64,000 nucleotides of DNA from Thermococcus pacificus. GTDB lineage: Archaea > Methanobacteriota_B > Thermococci > Thermococcales > Thermococcaceae. Within the stretch, counting starts at the first letter, position 1; each line of letters starts with the position of its first letter. Made by a program: the position numbers and the translations under genes. Location of the stretch: positions 992,001-1,056,000 of the forward strand of contig NZ_CP015102.1 in assembly GCF_002214485.1 (NCBI RefSeq), read 5' to 3'. The notes under the pieces were generated by a model. That model had not been told where the DNA came from. It did no database searches and saw only the letters and a program-made list of their open reading frames with translations. This document shows positions 10,453-18,711 of this stretch, one piece after another.

Positions 10453-11259
10453 TCAAAGGCTCGTCAGCAGCTCTATCAGGCCAGTTTTGGTTGGCACCTT
10501 CGCGAACTTCTCCGGATCCTTGACCTTCAGCAGAAGCGGAACATCGCCAAAGAGCCTGAGGACCTTGCCGAAGGGTATGCTTCCCTCCCCCGGCAGGAGG
10601 TGCAGGTCTCCGACGCCGTAGGCGAGGGCATCCTCTGGCTCAACCTGCGGGAAGAGCTTTCCAAAGTTGTCGTGTATCATGAGGATTATCGTCTTGTCGG
10701 TTCCAAGCTTGACGTCCTCGAGCAGCTTGTCGGCATCGCCCTGCGCACTGAGGAATGCGTGGGCGACATCGAGGGCAAAGCCGACGTTTTTCCTGTCGAC
10801 GTTATCGACTACGTACAGGGTGTCCTTGACGCTGAAGGTGTTCTCCAGGGCAATCTTTATGCCAAAGGGCGCCACCATATCCGCGAGCTGCTGGATGGCC
10901 TCTATTTCCAGGTCGAGCCGCCCAGTCCTGCCGCTCTGCATAACGATTACCTTTGCCCCGAGCTTTATGGCAACGTCCGCTATGGCCCTGGCGACGCGAA
11001 AGTGGCGGGTGTAGTAGATGTGGTCGCGCAGGTTGACTGAGGTCGGCATCCTGATGATGTAGTCGATTCCCACGCCCCTGAGGGTCGTTTCGATGTTTCT
11101 GAGCTTTTTCTCAATGACGACTCCGTTCATTATCAGCCCCAGCGTGTGGGGAAATATCGAGACGAAGTCATAGTTCTTTATCTTGATATCAGCGAGCACC
11201 GATGCCAGGGTCTTGTCCTTGGTGACGAAGTGTGGGTAGACTGTGATTCCTATCTCCAT
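10453..11259 (-). CDS. Sugar phosphate isomerase/epimerase family TIM barrel
   Basis: The 268-residue protein resembles the xylose isomerase-like TIM-barrel superfamily that includes sugar epimerases and endonuclease IV. Candidate metal residues typical of the fold are visible: Glu in IALENTFSV, Asp and His in FALDVAHAFLS, and His-Asp in MIHDNFGK, with a late Glu in LPGEGSIPF. The start at ATG 11259 is chosen over ATG 11283 because GGTGATAGC lies immediately upstream. Its TATA (reverse CTTTTATATCC) is near 11292. The substrate cannot be named; endonuclease IV is less likely because several of its metal ligands are absent. It is convergent with the RNase III-like gene, one base apart. Confidence 0.75.
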   Translation of the reverse strand: MEIGITVYPHFVTKDKTLASVLADIKIKNYDFVSIFPHTLGLIMNGVVIEKKLRNIETTLRGVGIDYIIRMPTSVNLRDHIYYTRHFRVARAIADVAIKLGAKVIVMQSGRTGRLDLEIEAIQQLADMVAPFGIKIALENTFSVKDTLYVVDNVDRKNVGFALDVAHAFLSAQGDADKLLEDVKLGTDKTIILMIHDNFGKLFPQVEPEDALAYGVGDLHLLPGEGSIPFGKVLRLFGDVPLLLKVKDPEKFAKVPTKTGLIELLTSL

Positions 11260-11352
11260 GCTATCACCTAAAGGGAAGTGCACCGCCGGATATAAAAGCT
11301 TAGCGAGGGACAGTCTTAAAAGCCCAGCGCGTAAAATCTTCCGGGTGAGTGG

Positions 11353-12351
11353 ATGAGGGAAGACATATGGAAGTACATCTCGGCGGTTCTCATACTCCTG
11401 CTCGCTGTGTCGAGCGTGGCGGTCGTTCTGCTCTACATGCAGAACTCAGAGCTTAAATCCTATCCTTCAAACGCGTCCCCGGTCGTGGTGGAGACGTCGC
11501 TGAACGCAACGTGCAACGAAACTGCCTACAAGCTCCAGATTGACGAACTTCAGAGACAGCTCGAATTCCTCAAGGCCCAGCTCAGGGAGGAGAACATGCC
11601 GGAGGGCAACACCACGATAGCGATTGTCCCGATATTCGGCCTCATCGACGACTACACGGCCCTCCAGGTTATCCCCGTTCTCAGGGGTATAGCCAAAAAC
11701 GACTCAATCGGCGGGGTCGTTCTCTGGATAGAGAGCCCCGGCGGCTACGTGGCTCCGGTGCGTGAGATATACTCCACGGTTAGGAAGCTCGACCTCATCA
11801 AACCCGTGGTCGCCTACACGGGCGGAATGGCCGCCTCAGGGGGTTACTACATAGCGGTCGGAGCGGAGAAGATAATCGCAGACCCCCTCGCCGAGGTTGG
11901 GAGCATCGGCGTCATCTACGTCCACTACGACCTCCAGAAGAACTACGAGATGAACGGCGTAAAGGTCGACGTCTTCAAGACGGGCCCCTACAAGGACATG
12001 GGGGCGGAGTGGCGCGGCCTCACTGACGAGGAGCGTAAAATGATAGCGGAGAGCATAGACACCCACTTCCAGGCCTTCCTTCAGGCAGTGAGCACGGGCA
12101 GGGGCATGCCCCTGAACGAGACGAGGAAGTACGCGACGGGCCAGACGTGGTTCGCCATGAACGTTACCGGCTCGCTCGTCGACGAGACGGGGGACCTCGA
12201 CTACGCCATCAAAGTCCTCTCCGAGACCCTTAACATCTCCAAGCCGAGGGTGGTGATATACAAGGGCGAGCGCTCATCCGACTTCGGGATATTCGGGAGC
12301 ACCGCACTCCTCCTCGACCCCCGCTACGTTAGCGCTTACATCAAGGGATGA
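11353..12351 (+). CDS. sppA: Signal peptide peptidase SppA
   Basis: SppA is a membrane-anchored serine protease that degrades cleaved signal peptides. The 332-residue protein has an N-terminal membrane span (about 8-28), a coiled linker, and a ClpP-like S49 domain. The nucleophile is Ser162 in GGMAASGGYY and the general base Lys214 in FKTGPYKDMG; both numbers coincide with those known for the Thermococcus kodakarensis enzyme. The active site faces the cell exterior. The ATG follows GGTGAG, and a TATA-like GTCTTAAAAG lies near 11313. The stop ATGA is followed closely by the next gene, so the three genes to 13841 are probably one operon. Confidence 0.95.
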   Translation: MREDIWKYISAVLILLLAVSSVAVVLLYMQNSELKSYPSNASPVVVETSLNATCNETAYKLQIDELQRQLEFLKAQLREENMPEGNTTIAIVPIFGLIDDYTALQVIPVLRGIAKNDSIGGVVLWIESPGGYVAPVREIYSTVRKLDLIKPVVAYTGGMAASGGYYIAVGAEKIIADPLAEVGSIGVIYVHYDLQKNYEMNGVKVDVFKTGPYKDMGAEWRGLTDEERKMIAESIDTHFQAFLQAVSTGRGMPLNETRKYATGQTWFAMNVTGSLVDETGDLDYAIKVLSETLNISKPRVVIYKGERSSDFGIFGSTALLLDPRYVSAYIKG

Positions 12352-12361
12352 GGTGGTGCCG

Positions 12362-12841
12362 ATGCTCTGCGAGGAGAAGCTTGAGGTGTTTGAGAACGGC
12401 TTCGAGGACGGGAAATTCAACCTCCGGATCGAGTTCTACGGGAAAGACGCCAGAAGGCTTCTCCTTGCTATAATCAGGGAGCTCTACCTTCAGGACTACG
12501 GGGAGGACTATGTCTACCCCTTTGAGTGCGCCAAGGAGTTTTGGGGGATATACATGGACGCGGGGGAGATAAGGGCTGAGGACTTTCGTCCCAGCCCGGT
12601 GAAGTTTATGAACCAGAGCATTCTAAACAGGTTAGAGAAGGCCCTGGAAACCATTGATGCTCCCAAAGATGTCAGAGAATCCATCGACTTCGAAAAGGTG
12701 GAGGTTCACAAACTCAAGAAAGGTTTATTAGCGATGGGGAAGAACTTTATCCTCAGGGAAGACGGATACCTGTTCATCTTCAACAAGCCGAGCGCCCGCG
12801 GGCTGATACTGAAGTACATGGGGATGCTGGATGGAGATTGA
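12362..12841 (+). CDS. Conserved hypothetical protein
   Basis: This acidic, soluble protein of 159 residues has no motif I recognise. It begins MLCEEKLEVFENGFEDGKFN, has a helical middle part (SILNRLEKALETIDAPKDV) and a C-terminal basic beta segment (VEVHKLKKGLLAMGKNF). The ATG at 12362 is preferred to GTGs at 12353 and 12356 because those codons form part of the ribosome site GGTGGTG. It lies between sppA and an AI-2E family permease and overlaps the latter by 11 bases, so it is cotranscribed with membrane-protein genes. A role in membrane protein quality control would be pure speculation. Confidence 0.7.
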   Translation: MLCEEKLEVFENGFEDGKFNLRIEFYGKDARRLLLAIIRELYLQDYGEDYVYPFECAKEFWGIYMDAGEIRAEDFRPSPVKFMNQSILNRLEKALETIDAPKDVRESIDFEKVEVHKLKKGLLAMGKNFILREDGYLFIFNKPSARGLILKYMGMLDGD

Positions 12842-13841
12842 AGCCGCCGTCTGGGTAGCGATCTCACTCGTAGTCCTCTATCTCGTATGGGAGACAGTCA
12901 GCCCTATCCTTTCTCCTCTGATCATAGCGGCGACCCTCGCCTACATCCTCTACCCGTTCCATGAGCGGCTCTCCAAGAGGTTCGGGAACCGGCTCTCAGC
13001 CCTCACGATGACCGGTGTCCTAACCATCCTCACGTTACTCTTCATAATAGGCTATGCCCTCTGGATAAACGATGTCAAGCACTCCCTAGCGCACTACATT
13101 GAGGTCTTCTTCCAGTGGCTCCTCGGGTTTCACCTCCCCCAGGCAATGTACGAACTCGTCCAGCGCCTCGCGGAGGACATTCCAAGGCGTCTCGAAGAGT
13201 ACGTTCTGGGCTATACCTATTCCCTCCCCAAGCTGACGCTTCAGGCCATCGTCATGGTCTTCACATTCTACGGCCTCCTAGTCAACACACGGGCCATAAG
13301 GGAAGAGGTGTACGCGCTCCTGCCCATGGAGAACAGGGAGCTCGCCGCTAAACTCCTCGGGAGCGCCGGGAGAACCCTCCACAACCTGCTCCGCGGCTGG
13401 CTGGCAGTGAGCGTCCTCAAGGGCTCGGCCATCGCCTTGGGCTTCTACCTGTTCTCAGTATCGTCCGCTGGCGGTGCCATAGCGGCGGGCATTTTCACGA
13501 TGGTGTTCGAGCTTCTGCCCGTCCTCGGAGGCTGGATGATATGGCTGGCGGGTGCGGTCTACCTCTTCAACTCAGGCAGCTTGCTGGCCGCGTTGATGCT
13601 CTCCGCTTACGGGTTCGTCCTCGTCTCCCCGATGCCGGACTACTTCCTTCGCTCGAAGCTCGGGAAGAGAGAAACCGGTGTCAACTCGCTCATAAGCCTC
13701 GTCGGAATCTTCGGCGGCTACATAGCCTTTGGCTTCGTCGGTATAATAATTGGCCCCGTCGCCCTTTCCCTGCTCGGGACTCTCCTTGACGAGTGGAAGA
13801 AAACGAAGGAAGCCCGCTCTAGGGCCGGAACCTCTTCATGA
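12831..13841 (+). CDS. AI-2E family transporter
   Basis: The 336-residue polytopic membrane protein has the family layout: three N-terminal spans (about 7-70), a long amphipathic region (VKHSLAHYIEVFFQWLL to LPKLTLQ), then a C-terminal group of five spans with the conserved FELLPVLGGW and a late VGIIIGPVALSLLGTL stretch. Members range from autoinducer-2 exporters to sodium/proton antiporters; in archaea the substrate is unknown and antiport or efflux is likely. The ATG overlaps the upstream gene. The 3' end overlaps the convergent pterin gene by 23 bases, so terminator signals must lie inside the neighbouring gene. Confidence 0.82.
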   Translation: MEIEAAVWVAISLVVLYLVWETVSPILSPLIIAATLAYILYPFHERLSKRFGNRLSALTMTGVLTILTLLFIIGYALWINDVKHSLAHYIEVFFQWLLGFHLPQAMYELVQRLAEDIPRRLEEYVLGYTYSLPKLTLQAIVMVFTFYGLLVNTRAIREEVYALLPMENRELAAKLLGSAGRTLHNLLRGWLAVSVLKGSAIALGFYLFSVSSAGGAIAAGIFTMVFELLPVLGGWMIWLAGAVYLFNSGSLLAALMLSAYGFVLVSPMPDYFLRSKLGKRETGVNSLISLVGIFGGYIAFGFVGIIIGPVALSLLGTLLDEWKKTKEARSRAGTSS

Positions 13842-14637
13842 ACGCGGCCATCTTCACCGCGTCCACCGTTTCCTTAACGTCGTGAGTCCTAACTATATTG
13901 GCGCCGTTGAAGACCGCTATTGCAGTAGCGGAGAGGCTCCCGGGCAACCTCTCAGCGGGATCCTTCCTCCCCGTTATCGCACCTATGAACGACTTCCTTG
14001 AGACGCCGATGAGTATCGGCCTTCCGAGGATTTTGAGGGCGTTGAGGTTCGCCAGAATCTTAGAGTCCCACTCGTACCATTTTGGAACTTCCGGGCGGAG
14101 GAAGCCGATGGCAGGATCAACGGCTATCTCCTCGATCCCGTGCTCCTTCGCTATGACTAGGCTCTCCTGGAGGAAGTCGATGACCGTGTGAACCGGGTCG
14201 CTGAAGTCCCTCACCCTCCCGTGGGCGCAGACCACGACCGGAGCACTGTATTCGGATGCCACTTTGGCCATCTCCGGTTCTCCTTTGAGGCCGGTGACGT
14301 CGTTGATGATATCGGCCCCGGCCTTGAGCGCCTCCTCCGCAACTTTCGCGTTCGTGGTGTCGATGCTTATTGGGACGTCCAAGCTGTCGCGTACGGCCTT
14401 CACAGCCCAGACCGCCCTCCTTACCTCCTCCTCGACGGGAATCTGGGTCTCCAGGTAGGGAGCGGTGGACTTGGCGCCGATGTCGATGAAGGCCGCTCCC
14501 TCTTCGACCATCTTAACGGCAGTTTCCACGAGCTTCTTCTCATCGTTTCTGACGCTGCCCTTGTAGAAGCTTTCGGGCGAGACGTTGATGACGCCCATTA
14601 TCTTCGGTTCATCCAGGATGATCCCCGCAAACTTCAT
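13819..14637 (-). CDS. Dihydropteroate synthase-like enzyme
   Basis: The 272-residue TIM-barrel protein has family landmarks: MGVINVSPESFY (pterin pocket), AAFIDIGAKSTAP, PISIDTTNAKVAEEAL, DIINDVTGLKG and ILIGVSRKSFIG. Dihydropteroate synthase joins a pterin diphosphate with an aryl amine. In archaea making methanopterin-type cofactors the aryl amine would be the beta-RFA phosphate product. The beta-RFAP synthase gene is divergently placed 400 bases away, supporting that role. The start ATG 14637 follows CAGGTGCCGGCA; an earlier ATG at 14655 is possible. It overlaps the upstream membrane-protein gene by 29 bases. Related methyl-corrinoid enzymes share the fold, so exact activity is inferred. 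Confidence 0.82.
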   Translation of the reverse strand: MKFAGIILDEPKIMGVINVSPESFYKGSVRNDEKKLVETAVKMVEEGAAFIDIGAKSTAPYLETQIPVEEEVRRAVWAVKAVRDSLDVPISIDTTNAKVAEEALKAGADIINDVTGLKGEPEMAKVASEYSAPVVVCAHGRVRDFSDPVHTVIDFLQESLVIAKEHGIEEIAVDPAIGFLRPEVPKWYEWDSKILANLNALKILGRPILIGVSRKSFIGAITGRKDPAERLPGSLSATAIAVFNGANIVRTHDVKETVDAVKMAAFMKRFRP

Positions 14638-14935
14638 TGCCGGCACCTGACTCAAGCTTGATCGCCAGGAATAAAAAGGTTAGCGCGGTTATTATCGTGG
14701 GCAGGAGTGGATCAACGTTCGGATCGTTAGAGTGAACCGCAACTGCGAGGAGAACGTTGATTGCGCTGAAACTTGCCAGGACTCCCTCGTCCGTTATTTT
14801 GGCGTCGACTCTCTTAAGCACGTGGAAGAGGTACAGCTCGGCCACGAGCGGGACTACTGTTATTATCCCGATCAGTCCCGTGATTATCGTCGAAATGTAC
14901 AGGGCGACTCTCAACCCGTCTTCGTTTTCGGCCAT
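14609..14935 (-). CDS. Small three-span membrane protein
   Basis: The 108-residue protein has three predicted membrane helices: about 10-31 (ALYISTIITGLIGIITVVPL), 51-67 and 78-94. It has a charged loop VLKRVDAKITDEG and no recognisable domain. The ATG is well supported by GGTGATAAG and by a reverse TATA-like CTTTTAATAG near 14970. It overlaps the following pterin-synthesis gene, so the two share a transcript. Coupling does not by itself indicate function; a membrane partner of an unrelated pathway is equally possible. Confidence 0.68.
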   Translation of the reverse strand: MAENEDGLRVALYISTIITGLIGIITVVPLVAELYLFHVLKRVDAKITDEGVLASFSAINVLLAVAVHSNDPNVDPLLPTIITALTFLFLAIKLESGAGNEVCGDHPG

Positions 14936-15033
14936 CTTATCACCGTCGAATGTAATGTGTTAAACTATTAAAAGTTTTTGCCGGGGCATCAACGGTTAAA
15001 AAGAGGTTGAAGGAAACGCCTTTGGTGGTGCTC

Positions 15034-16005
15034 ATGATAATCCGCACTCCGAGGAGGCTTCACATGGGGCTCATCGACCCTGCGGCAGTCTTCGGGCGGC
15101 GCTTCGGGAGCCTTGGCGTGGCCCTCGAAGGGGGCTATGAGGTAAGGGTAACCGAGGGGGAGAGGATGGAGATAGTCGCCGAGGGCGAGGACAGGGAGAC
15201 GATAGAGGCCGTGCTCAAGAAGATGAACTCCGCCTACGAAACGGGCGTGAACTACCGCGTTGAGGTCAGGAAAGCCATCCCAAGACACGTCGGCCTCGGC
15301 TCGACTACCCAGCTGAGCTTAGCCGTTGCGGTGGGAATAGCGAGGCTCAGCGGTCTGAAAATCCCCGTGGAAGAGCTTGCAAAAACCCTTGGAAGGGGAA
15401 AGAACAGCGGGGCGGGGATATACGCCTTCGCCCACGGCGGCTTCGTGATAGATGGTGGTGTCAGGGAAGACATACCGCCGCTTATATTCCGGGAGGACTT
15501 CCCGGAGGACTGGGCTTTTCTGCTTGTGATACCCGGGCTGAGACCGGGCTTCGACGAGGAGGAGGAAAAGCCCGTAATGGCAGGAGTCGTGGGCAGGGCC
15601 GATGTTGCGATGGAGATAAGCCACAGGATTCTGCTTGGCCTCCTTCCGGCTTTGAATGAGAGAGACATAAGAACCTTCGGGGAGCACCTCTCCGCTATCC
15701 AGCGCCTGGTGGGGAAGCACTTCGAGGCCTACCAGGGGGGAGAGTTCAGGGAGGACGTGAAGCTCATCCTCGGCTTCTTAGCTGAGAAAACCTATGGCGT
15801 TGGCCAGAGCAGCTGGGGGCCGACTGTCTACGGCCTCATCAGGAAGGGAGAGTTCCAGAGGCTCTCGGCGGAGACCCACGACTTTCTGAAGGATCACGGG
15901 CTTAAGGCCAGCGTAGAACTCGGCATCCCTAAGAACTCCGGAGCGGACGTTATTGAGGAGAGCGCGTTCATCGAGAGGCTGATACGGAACGTGGCGGGTG
16001 AGTAA
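15034..16005 (+). CDS. Beta-ribofuranosylaminobenzene 5'-phosphate synthase
   Basis: This GHMP-superfamily enzyme condenses 4-hydroxybenzoate or 4-aminobenzoate with phosphoribosyl diphosphate, the first committed step in making the arylamine part of methanopterin-type C1 carriers. The 323-residue product shows the family N-terminus IIRTPRRLHMGLIDP, the glycine-rich loop PRHVGLGSTTQL and a late SSWGPTVYG segment. The ATG at 15034 follows GGTGGTG; an upstream TTG is not needed. A TATA-like GGTTAAAAAG lies near 14995. The divergent dihydropteroate synthase-like gene fits the same pathway in a non-methanogen. Confidence 0.9.
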   Translation: MIIRTPRRLHMGLIDPAAVFGRRFGSLGVALEGGYEVRVTEGERMEIVAEGEDRETIEAVLKKMNSAYETGVNYRVEVRKAIPRHVGLGSTTQLSLAVAVGIARLSGLKIPVEELAKTLGRGKNSGAGIYAFAHGGFVIDGGVREDIPPLIFREDFPEDWAFLLVIPGLRPGFDEEEEKPVMAGVVGRADVAMEISHRILLGLLPALNERDIRTFGEHLSAIQRLVGKHFEAYQGGEFREDVKLILGFLAEKTYGVGQSSWGPTVYGLIRKGEFQRLSAETHDFLKDHGLKASVELGIPKNSGADVIEESAFIERLIRNVAGE

Positions 16006-16007
16006 CG

Positions 16008-16799
16008 TTGACCCTAGACCGCTTTATTCAAATAAAGTACAAATCGGACGATGAGAAGGTCCGGGAGCTCGTGAGTATTCTCAGGGAGCTCGGCCTAGAG
16101 TGTGCTAGGACGATTGAGGAGCACGTTGACCTCCAGTTCGATGCGCTCAAAAACCTCCGCGGCAACCTCGGGGACGATGAGACTTTCATAAAGCTCGTCG
16201 TCGCCAACTCGATAGTGAGCTACCAGCTGTCAGCTAAGGGAGAACAGTGGTGGTGGGAGTTCTCCCACTATTTTTCAGCCAACCCACCGGAAAGAGGCAT
16301 CGCGGAGGCCTATGCCGACTTCCTCCCCAACTCAAGGACCAACAGGCGCCTCGTAAGCGGGAAGGTAAAGCGCCTAGAAAAGCTCGAACCCTTCCTTGAG
16401 CGCCTTGATATGGATGCCCTTAAGGGGTACTACTTCGGGGGCATGGAGCGGCTGAGGGACGACCTGGCGCGGGCGCTTGGCTCTAAGAGGAGCGCAAAGA
16501 CCGTGGTCTTCGCCGTCAAGATGTTCGGCTATGCCGGGAGGATAGCCTTCGGGGAGTTTGTGCCCTATCCGATGGGGATAGAGATTCCTGACGACGTCAG
16601 GATAAACGCCTACACCAAGAGATTCACGAACGAGCCCCCAGTGAGCTTCTGGAAGAAAGTTGCGGAAAAGACCGGAATCCCCCCACTCCACATAGATTCC
16701 ATCCTCTGGCCCGTCCTCGGCGGCAATCCTGAGGTTCTCCGCAGGCTGGAGGAGCACTGCGAGGAGAGCGACGCAGTCCTGGGTCTGGCCTCTCTCTGA
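16008..16799 (+). CDS. Archaeal 8-oxoguanine DNA glycosylase/lyase (AGOG)
   Basis: AGOG excises 8-oxoguanine and cuts the strand by beta-elimination. The 263-residue helical protein has the modified HhH-GPD region: Lys164 in KTVVFAVKMFGYAGR is the likely Schiff-base lysine, and the aspartate in EIPDDVRINAYTK (195-196) the catalytic acid. The early segment QWWWEFSHYF matches the base-binding region of Pyrobaculum AGOG. The start is TTG, with GGTGA six bases upstream; it begins 3 bases after the beta-RFAP synthase stop, so the genes are cotranscribed. Distinct from bacterial MutM and from OGG1/2. Confidence 0.9.
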   Translation: MTLDRFIQIKYKSDDEKVRELVSILRELGLECARTIEEHVDLQFDALKNLRGNLGDDETFIKLVVANSIVSYQLSAKGEQWWWEFSHYFSANPPERGIAEAYADFLPNSRTNRRLVSGKVKRLEKLEPFLERLDMDALKGYYFGGMERLRDDLARALGSKRSAKTVVFAVKMFGYAGRIAFGEFVPYPMGIEIPDDVRINAYTKRFTNEPPVSFWKKVAEKTGIPPLHIDSILWPVLGGNPEVLRRLEEHCEESDAVLGLASL

Positions 16800-16845
16800 G
16801 GTTTTCTGCCCCTCGACCAGGGCGACCTTTTAACTTCAAAGGCAA

Positions 16846-16857
16846 AATTTTTATACT
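16846..16857 (+). promoter_or_regulatory. TATA box of the ABC exporter operon
   Basis: AATTTTTATACT is preceded by a GGCAA BRE-like flank. Initiation about 25 bases after its centre falls near 16876. This lies downstream of the first in-frame GTG (16868), so the true start of the permease must be later; GTG 16916 behind AAGGGGGT fits. Confidence 0.6.
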
Positions 16858-16915
16858 CTTAGGGTTAGTGGTAGGTGAAAGCGTCTTCATCACTCAACTC
16901 AAGGGGGTATGCAAT

Positions 16916-17785
16916 GTGTTCTGGGGATTCAGGCTCGAGTTCAAACAGAGCCTCCGCACCAAGAAGCTCTGGGTCATATTGGGGGTAATGATGCTCCTCT
17001 ACATACCTGGATTCTACCTTCAGAAATCGTCGGGACAAGAGATAGAAACTGTGGGACAGGCGGTTTCAACCCTCATCAACGGCATCAACGGGCTGGGCTC
17101 TTTCTTCATAGGGATACTGGCGCTCCTTATAGGTGCAACGGCGATAAACAGCGAGATCGAGAAGGGAACCCTGCGCGTGGCCATGAGCAAGCCGATTAAG
17201 AGGCTGAGCTACATCGGCGGCAAGTTCCTGGCCCACACGGCGGTACTCCTACTCGCACTCCTGCTCACGACTGTGATAGGGATAATCGGGGTCGTTTGGC
17301 TCGGCGCCCCGGTCAAGGGCCAGCTCATAACGGACTCCCTCCTCCTCAATGGCCTCCTCCTGCTGGCGATGGTTCAGCTGGTGGCGCTCGGTTACATCCT
17401 CTCAACATTCATCAAGTCATCGAATACTGCCCTCGGCGTGGCCCTTGTGGTGATGTTCGTCGTCTTTATGATAATGCCCTCCGTCATCCAGTTCATGGCG
17501 GCCAAGGACACTCTGCTGAGCGAAAATCCCGACTGGCAGGCCTATCAGGAGAAGAGCAAGGAATACCAGACCAAGTACTTGTTTTACGTCCCGACGACGC
17601 AGATAGACGTCATAGTGAGCGACGCCACTGTGATCGAGGGTGACATAGCCAACCCATCAATCGAGTACGTCGGCATCGGGCACGCGATAAAGAGCAACCC
17701 CACGAACCTGTTCAACCTCGCCTTCCTGACGCTGGTCTACCTCGCGATAGCCTTCTACCGCTTCCTCCGCATGGACCTGAGGTGA
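16916..17785 (+). CDS. ABC-2 type transporter permease
   Basis: The 289-residue protein has six hydrophobic segments: an N-terminal span after FRLEFKQSLRTKKLW (GVMMLLYIPGFYL), then SFFIGILALLIGATAI with the ABC-2 motif INSEIEKGTLRVAMSKPIKR, several mid spans and a C-terminal one. A 75-residue outer loop (DTLLSENPDW to NPSIEYVGIG) lies between spans 5 and 6. GTG 16916 is chosen because the promoter at 16846-16857 would place longer starts at or before the transcript end, and GGGGGT lies 8 bases upstream. It pairs with the following ATPase to form an exporter. The substrate is unknown; antibiotic, lipid or polysaccharide export are the usual roles. Confidence 0.85.
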   Translation: MFWGFRLEFKQSLRTKKLWVILGVMMLLYIPGFYLQKSSGQEIETVGQAVSTLINGINGLGSFFIGILALLIGATAINSEIEKGTLRVAMSKPIKRLSYIGGKFLAHTAVLLLALLLTTVIGIIGVVWLGAPVKGQLITDSLLLNGLLLLAMVQLVALGYILSTFIKSSNTALGVALVVMFVVFMIMPSVIQFMAAKDTLLSENPDWQAYQEKSKEYQTKYLFYVPTTQIDVIVSDATVIEGDIANPSIEYVGIGHAIKSNPTNLFNLAFLTLVYLAIAFYRFLRMDLR

Positions 17786-17790
17786 TGCTC

Positions 17791-18708
17791 ATGATAAGGA
17801 TCGAGAACCTGGTTAAGCTCTACAAGGACGTCCGCGCCCTGGACGGCCTCAGCCTTGAGGTGAAGCCCGGACAGGTGTACGGCTTCCTCGGGCCCAATGG
17901 TGCGGGAAAGAGCACCACCATACTCAGCACCCTTGGCCTCATATTCCCTCAGGAGGGGCGTATCGAGCTCTTCAACCTCGAAGTGTTCAGGGACGGGAAG
18001 TTCAATGAGGACGACCTCGTTGAGGCAAAGCGGCGGATAGGCTACATGCCCGAGCACGCCACGCTCTGGGACTTCATGACGCCGGCCCAGACTCTCGACG
18101 TGATTGGAGAAGCCTTTGAGATTCCAAAGGCCGAGAGGGAGAAGCGCATCAGGGAACTCCTAGAGCTGGTCAACCTTTGGGAGGACAGGAACCGCAAGGT
18201 CGGAAAGTTCTCGAAGGGCATGAGGCAGAGGCTCCTGCTCGCGCAGGCGCTCATCAACGACCCGGACCTCTTGATCCTCGACGAACCGATGACCGGCCTT
18301 GACCCGAAGGGAATAGCCGAGTTCAAGGAAATCATAGCCGCGCAGAAGAAGGCAGGGAAGACGGTTTTCTTCTCCAGCCACATCCTGGCCCACGTTGAAG
18401 AGGTGTGCGACACGGTCGGGGTCATCGTCAAGGGCAAGCTCAGGGTTGAGGACAACCTAGAGAGAATCAAGCGGGAGTTCCTCAAGAAGGCTGGTTACAC
18501 GATAATCCTCGAGACCAATGTCCCTGTGGACTTCACGGGCGTGGAATGGAAGGTCAGCCCACTGGGCGAGAAGAAGTACAGAATCGTGGCACCTGAGGAT
18601 ATCAGGGAGGAGCTCCACGACTTCGTTTCGGCTAAGGGCGCGAAGATACTCGCGATGCAGGTGAAGGAGCCGAGCCTCGAGGAGATATTCCTGAAAATGG
18701 TGGAGTGA
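17791..18708 (+). CDS. ABC transporter ATP-binding protein
   Basis: The 305-residue ATPase has Walker A GPNGAGKSTT, the Q-loop region RRIGYMPEHATLWDFM, signature FSKGMRQRL, Walker B LLILDEPMTGLDP and the H-loop FFSSHILAHVEEV. The C-terminal 80 residues are an extension found in drug/lipid-export ATPases of the DrrA/CcmA type. The ATG at 17791 follows GGTGATGCTC and overlaps no other gene; the permease stops 6 bases before. Together they form a two-gene exporter. The substrate cannot be read from sequence. Confidence 0.92.
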   Translation: MIRIENLVKLYKDVRALDGLSLEVKPGQVYGFLGPNGAGKSTTILSTLGLIFPQEGRIELFNLEVFRDGKFNEDDLVEAKRRIGYMPEHATLWDFMTPAQTLDVIGEAFEIPKAEREKRIRELLELVNLWEDRNRKVGKFSKGMRQRLLLAQALINDPDLLILDEPMTGLDPKGIAEFKEIIAAQKKAGKTVFFSSHILAHVEEVCDTVGVIVKGKLRVEDNLERIKREFLKKAGYTIILETNVPVDFTGVEWKVSPLGEKKYRIVAPEDIREELHDFVSAKGAKILAMQVKEPSLEEIFLKMVE

Positions 18709-18711
18709 GGG

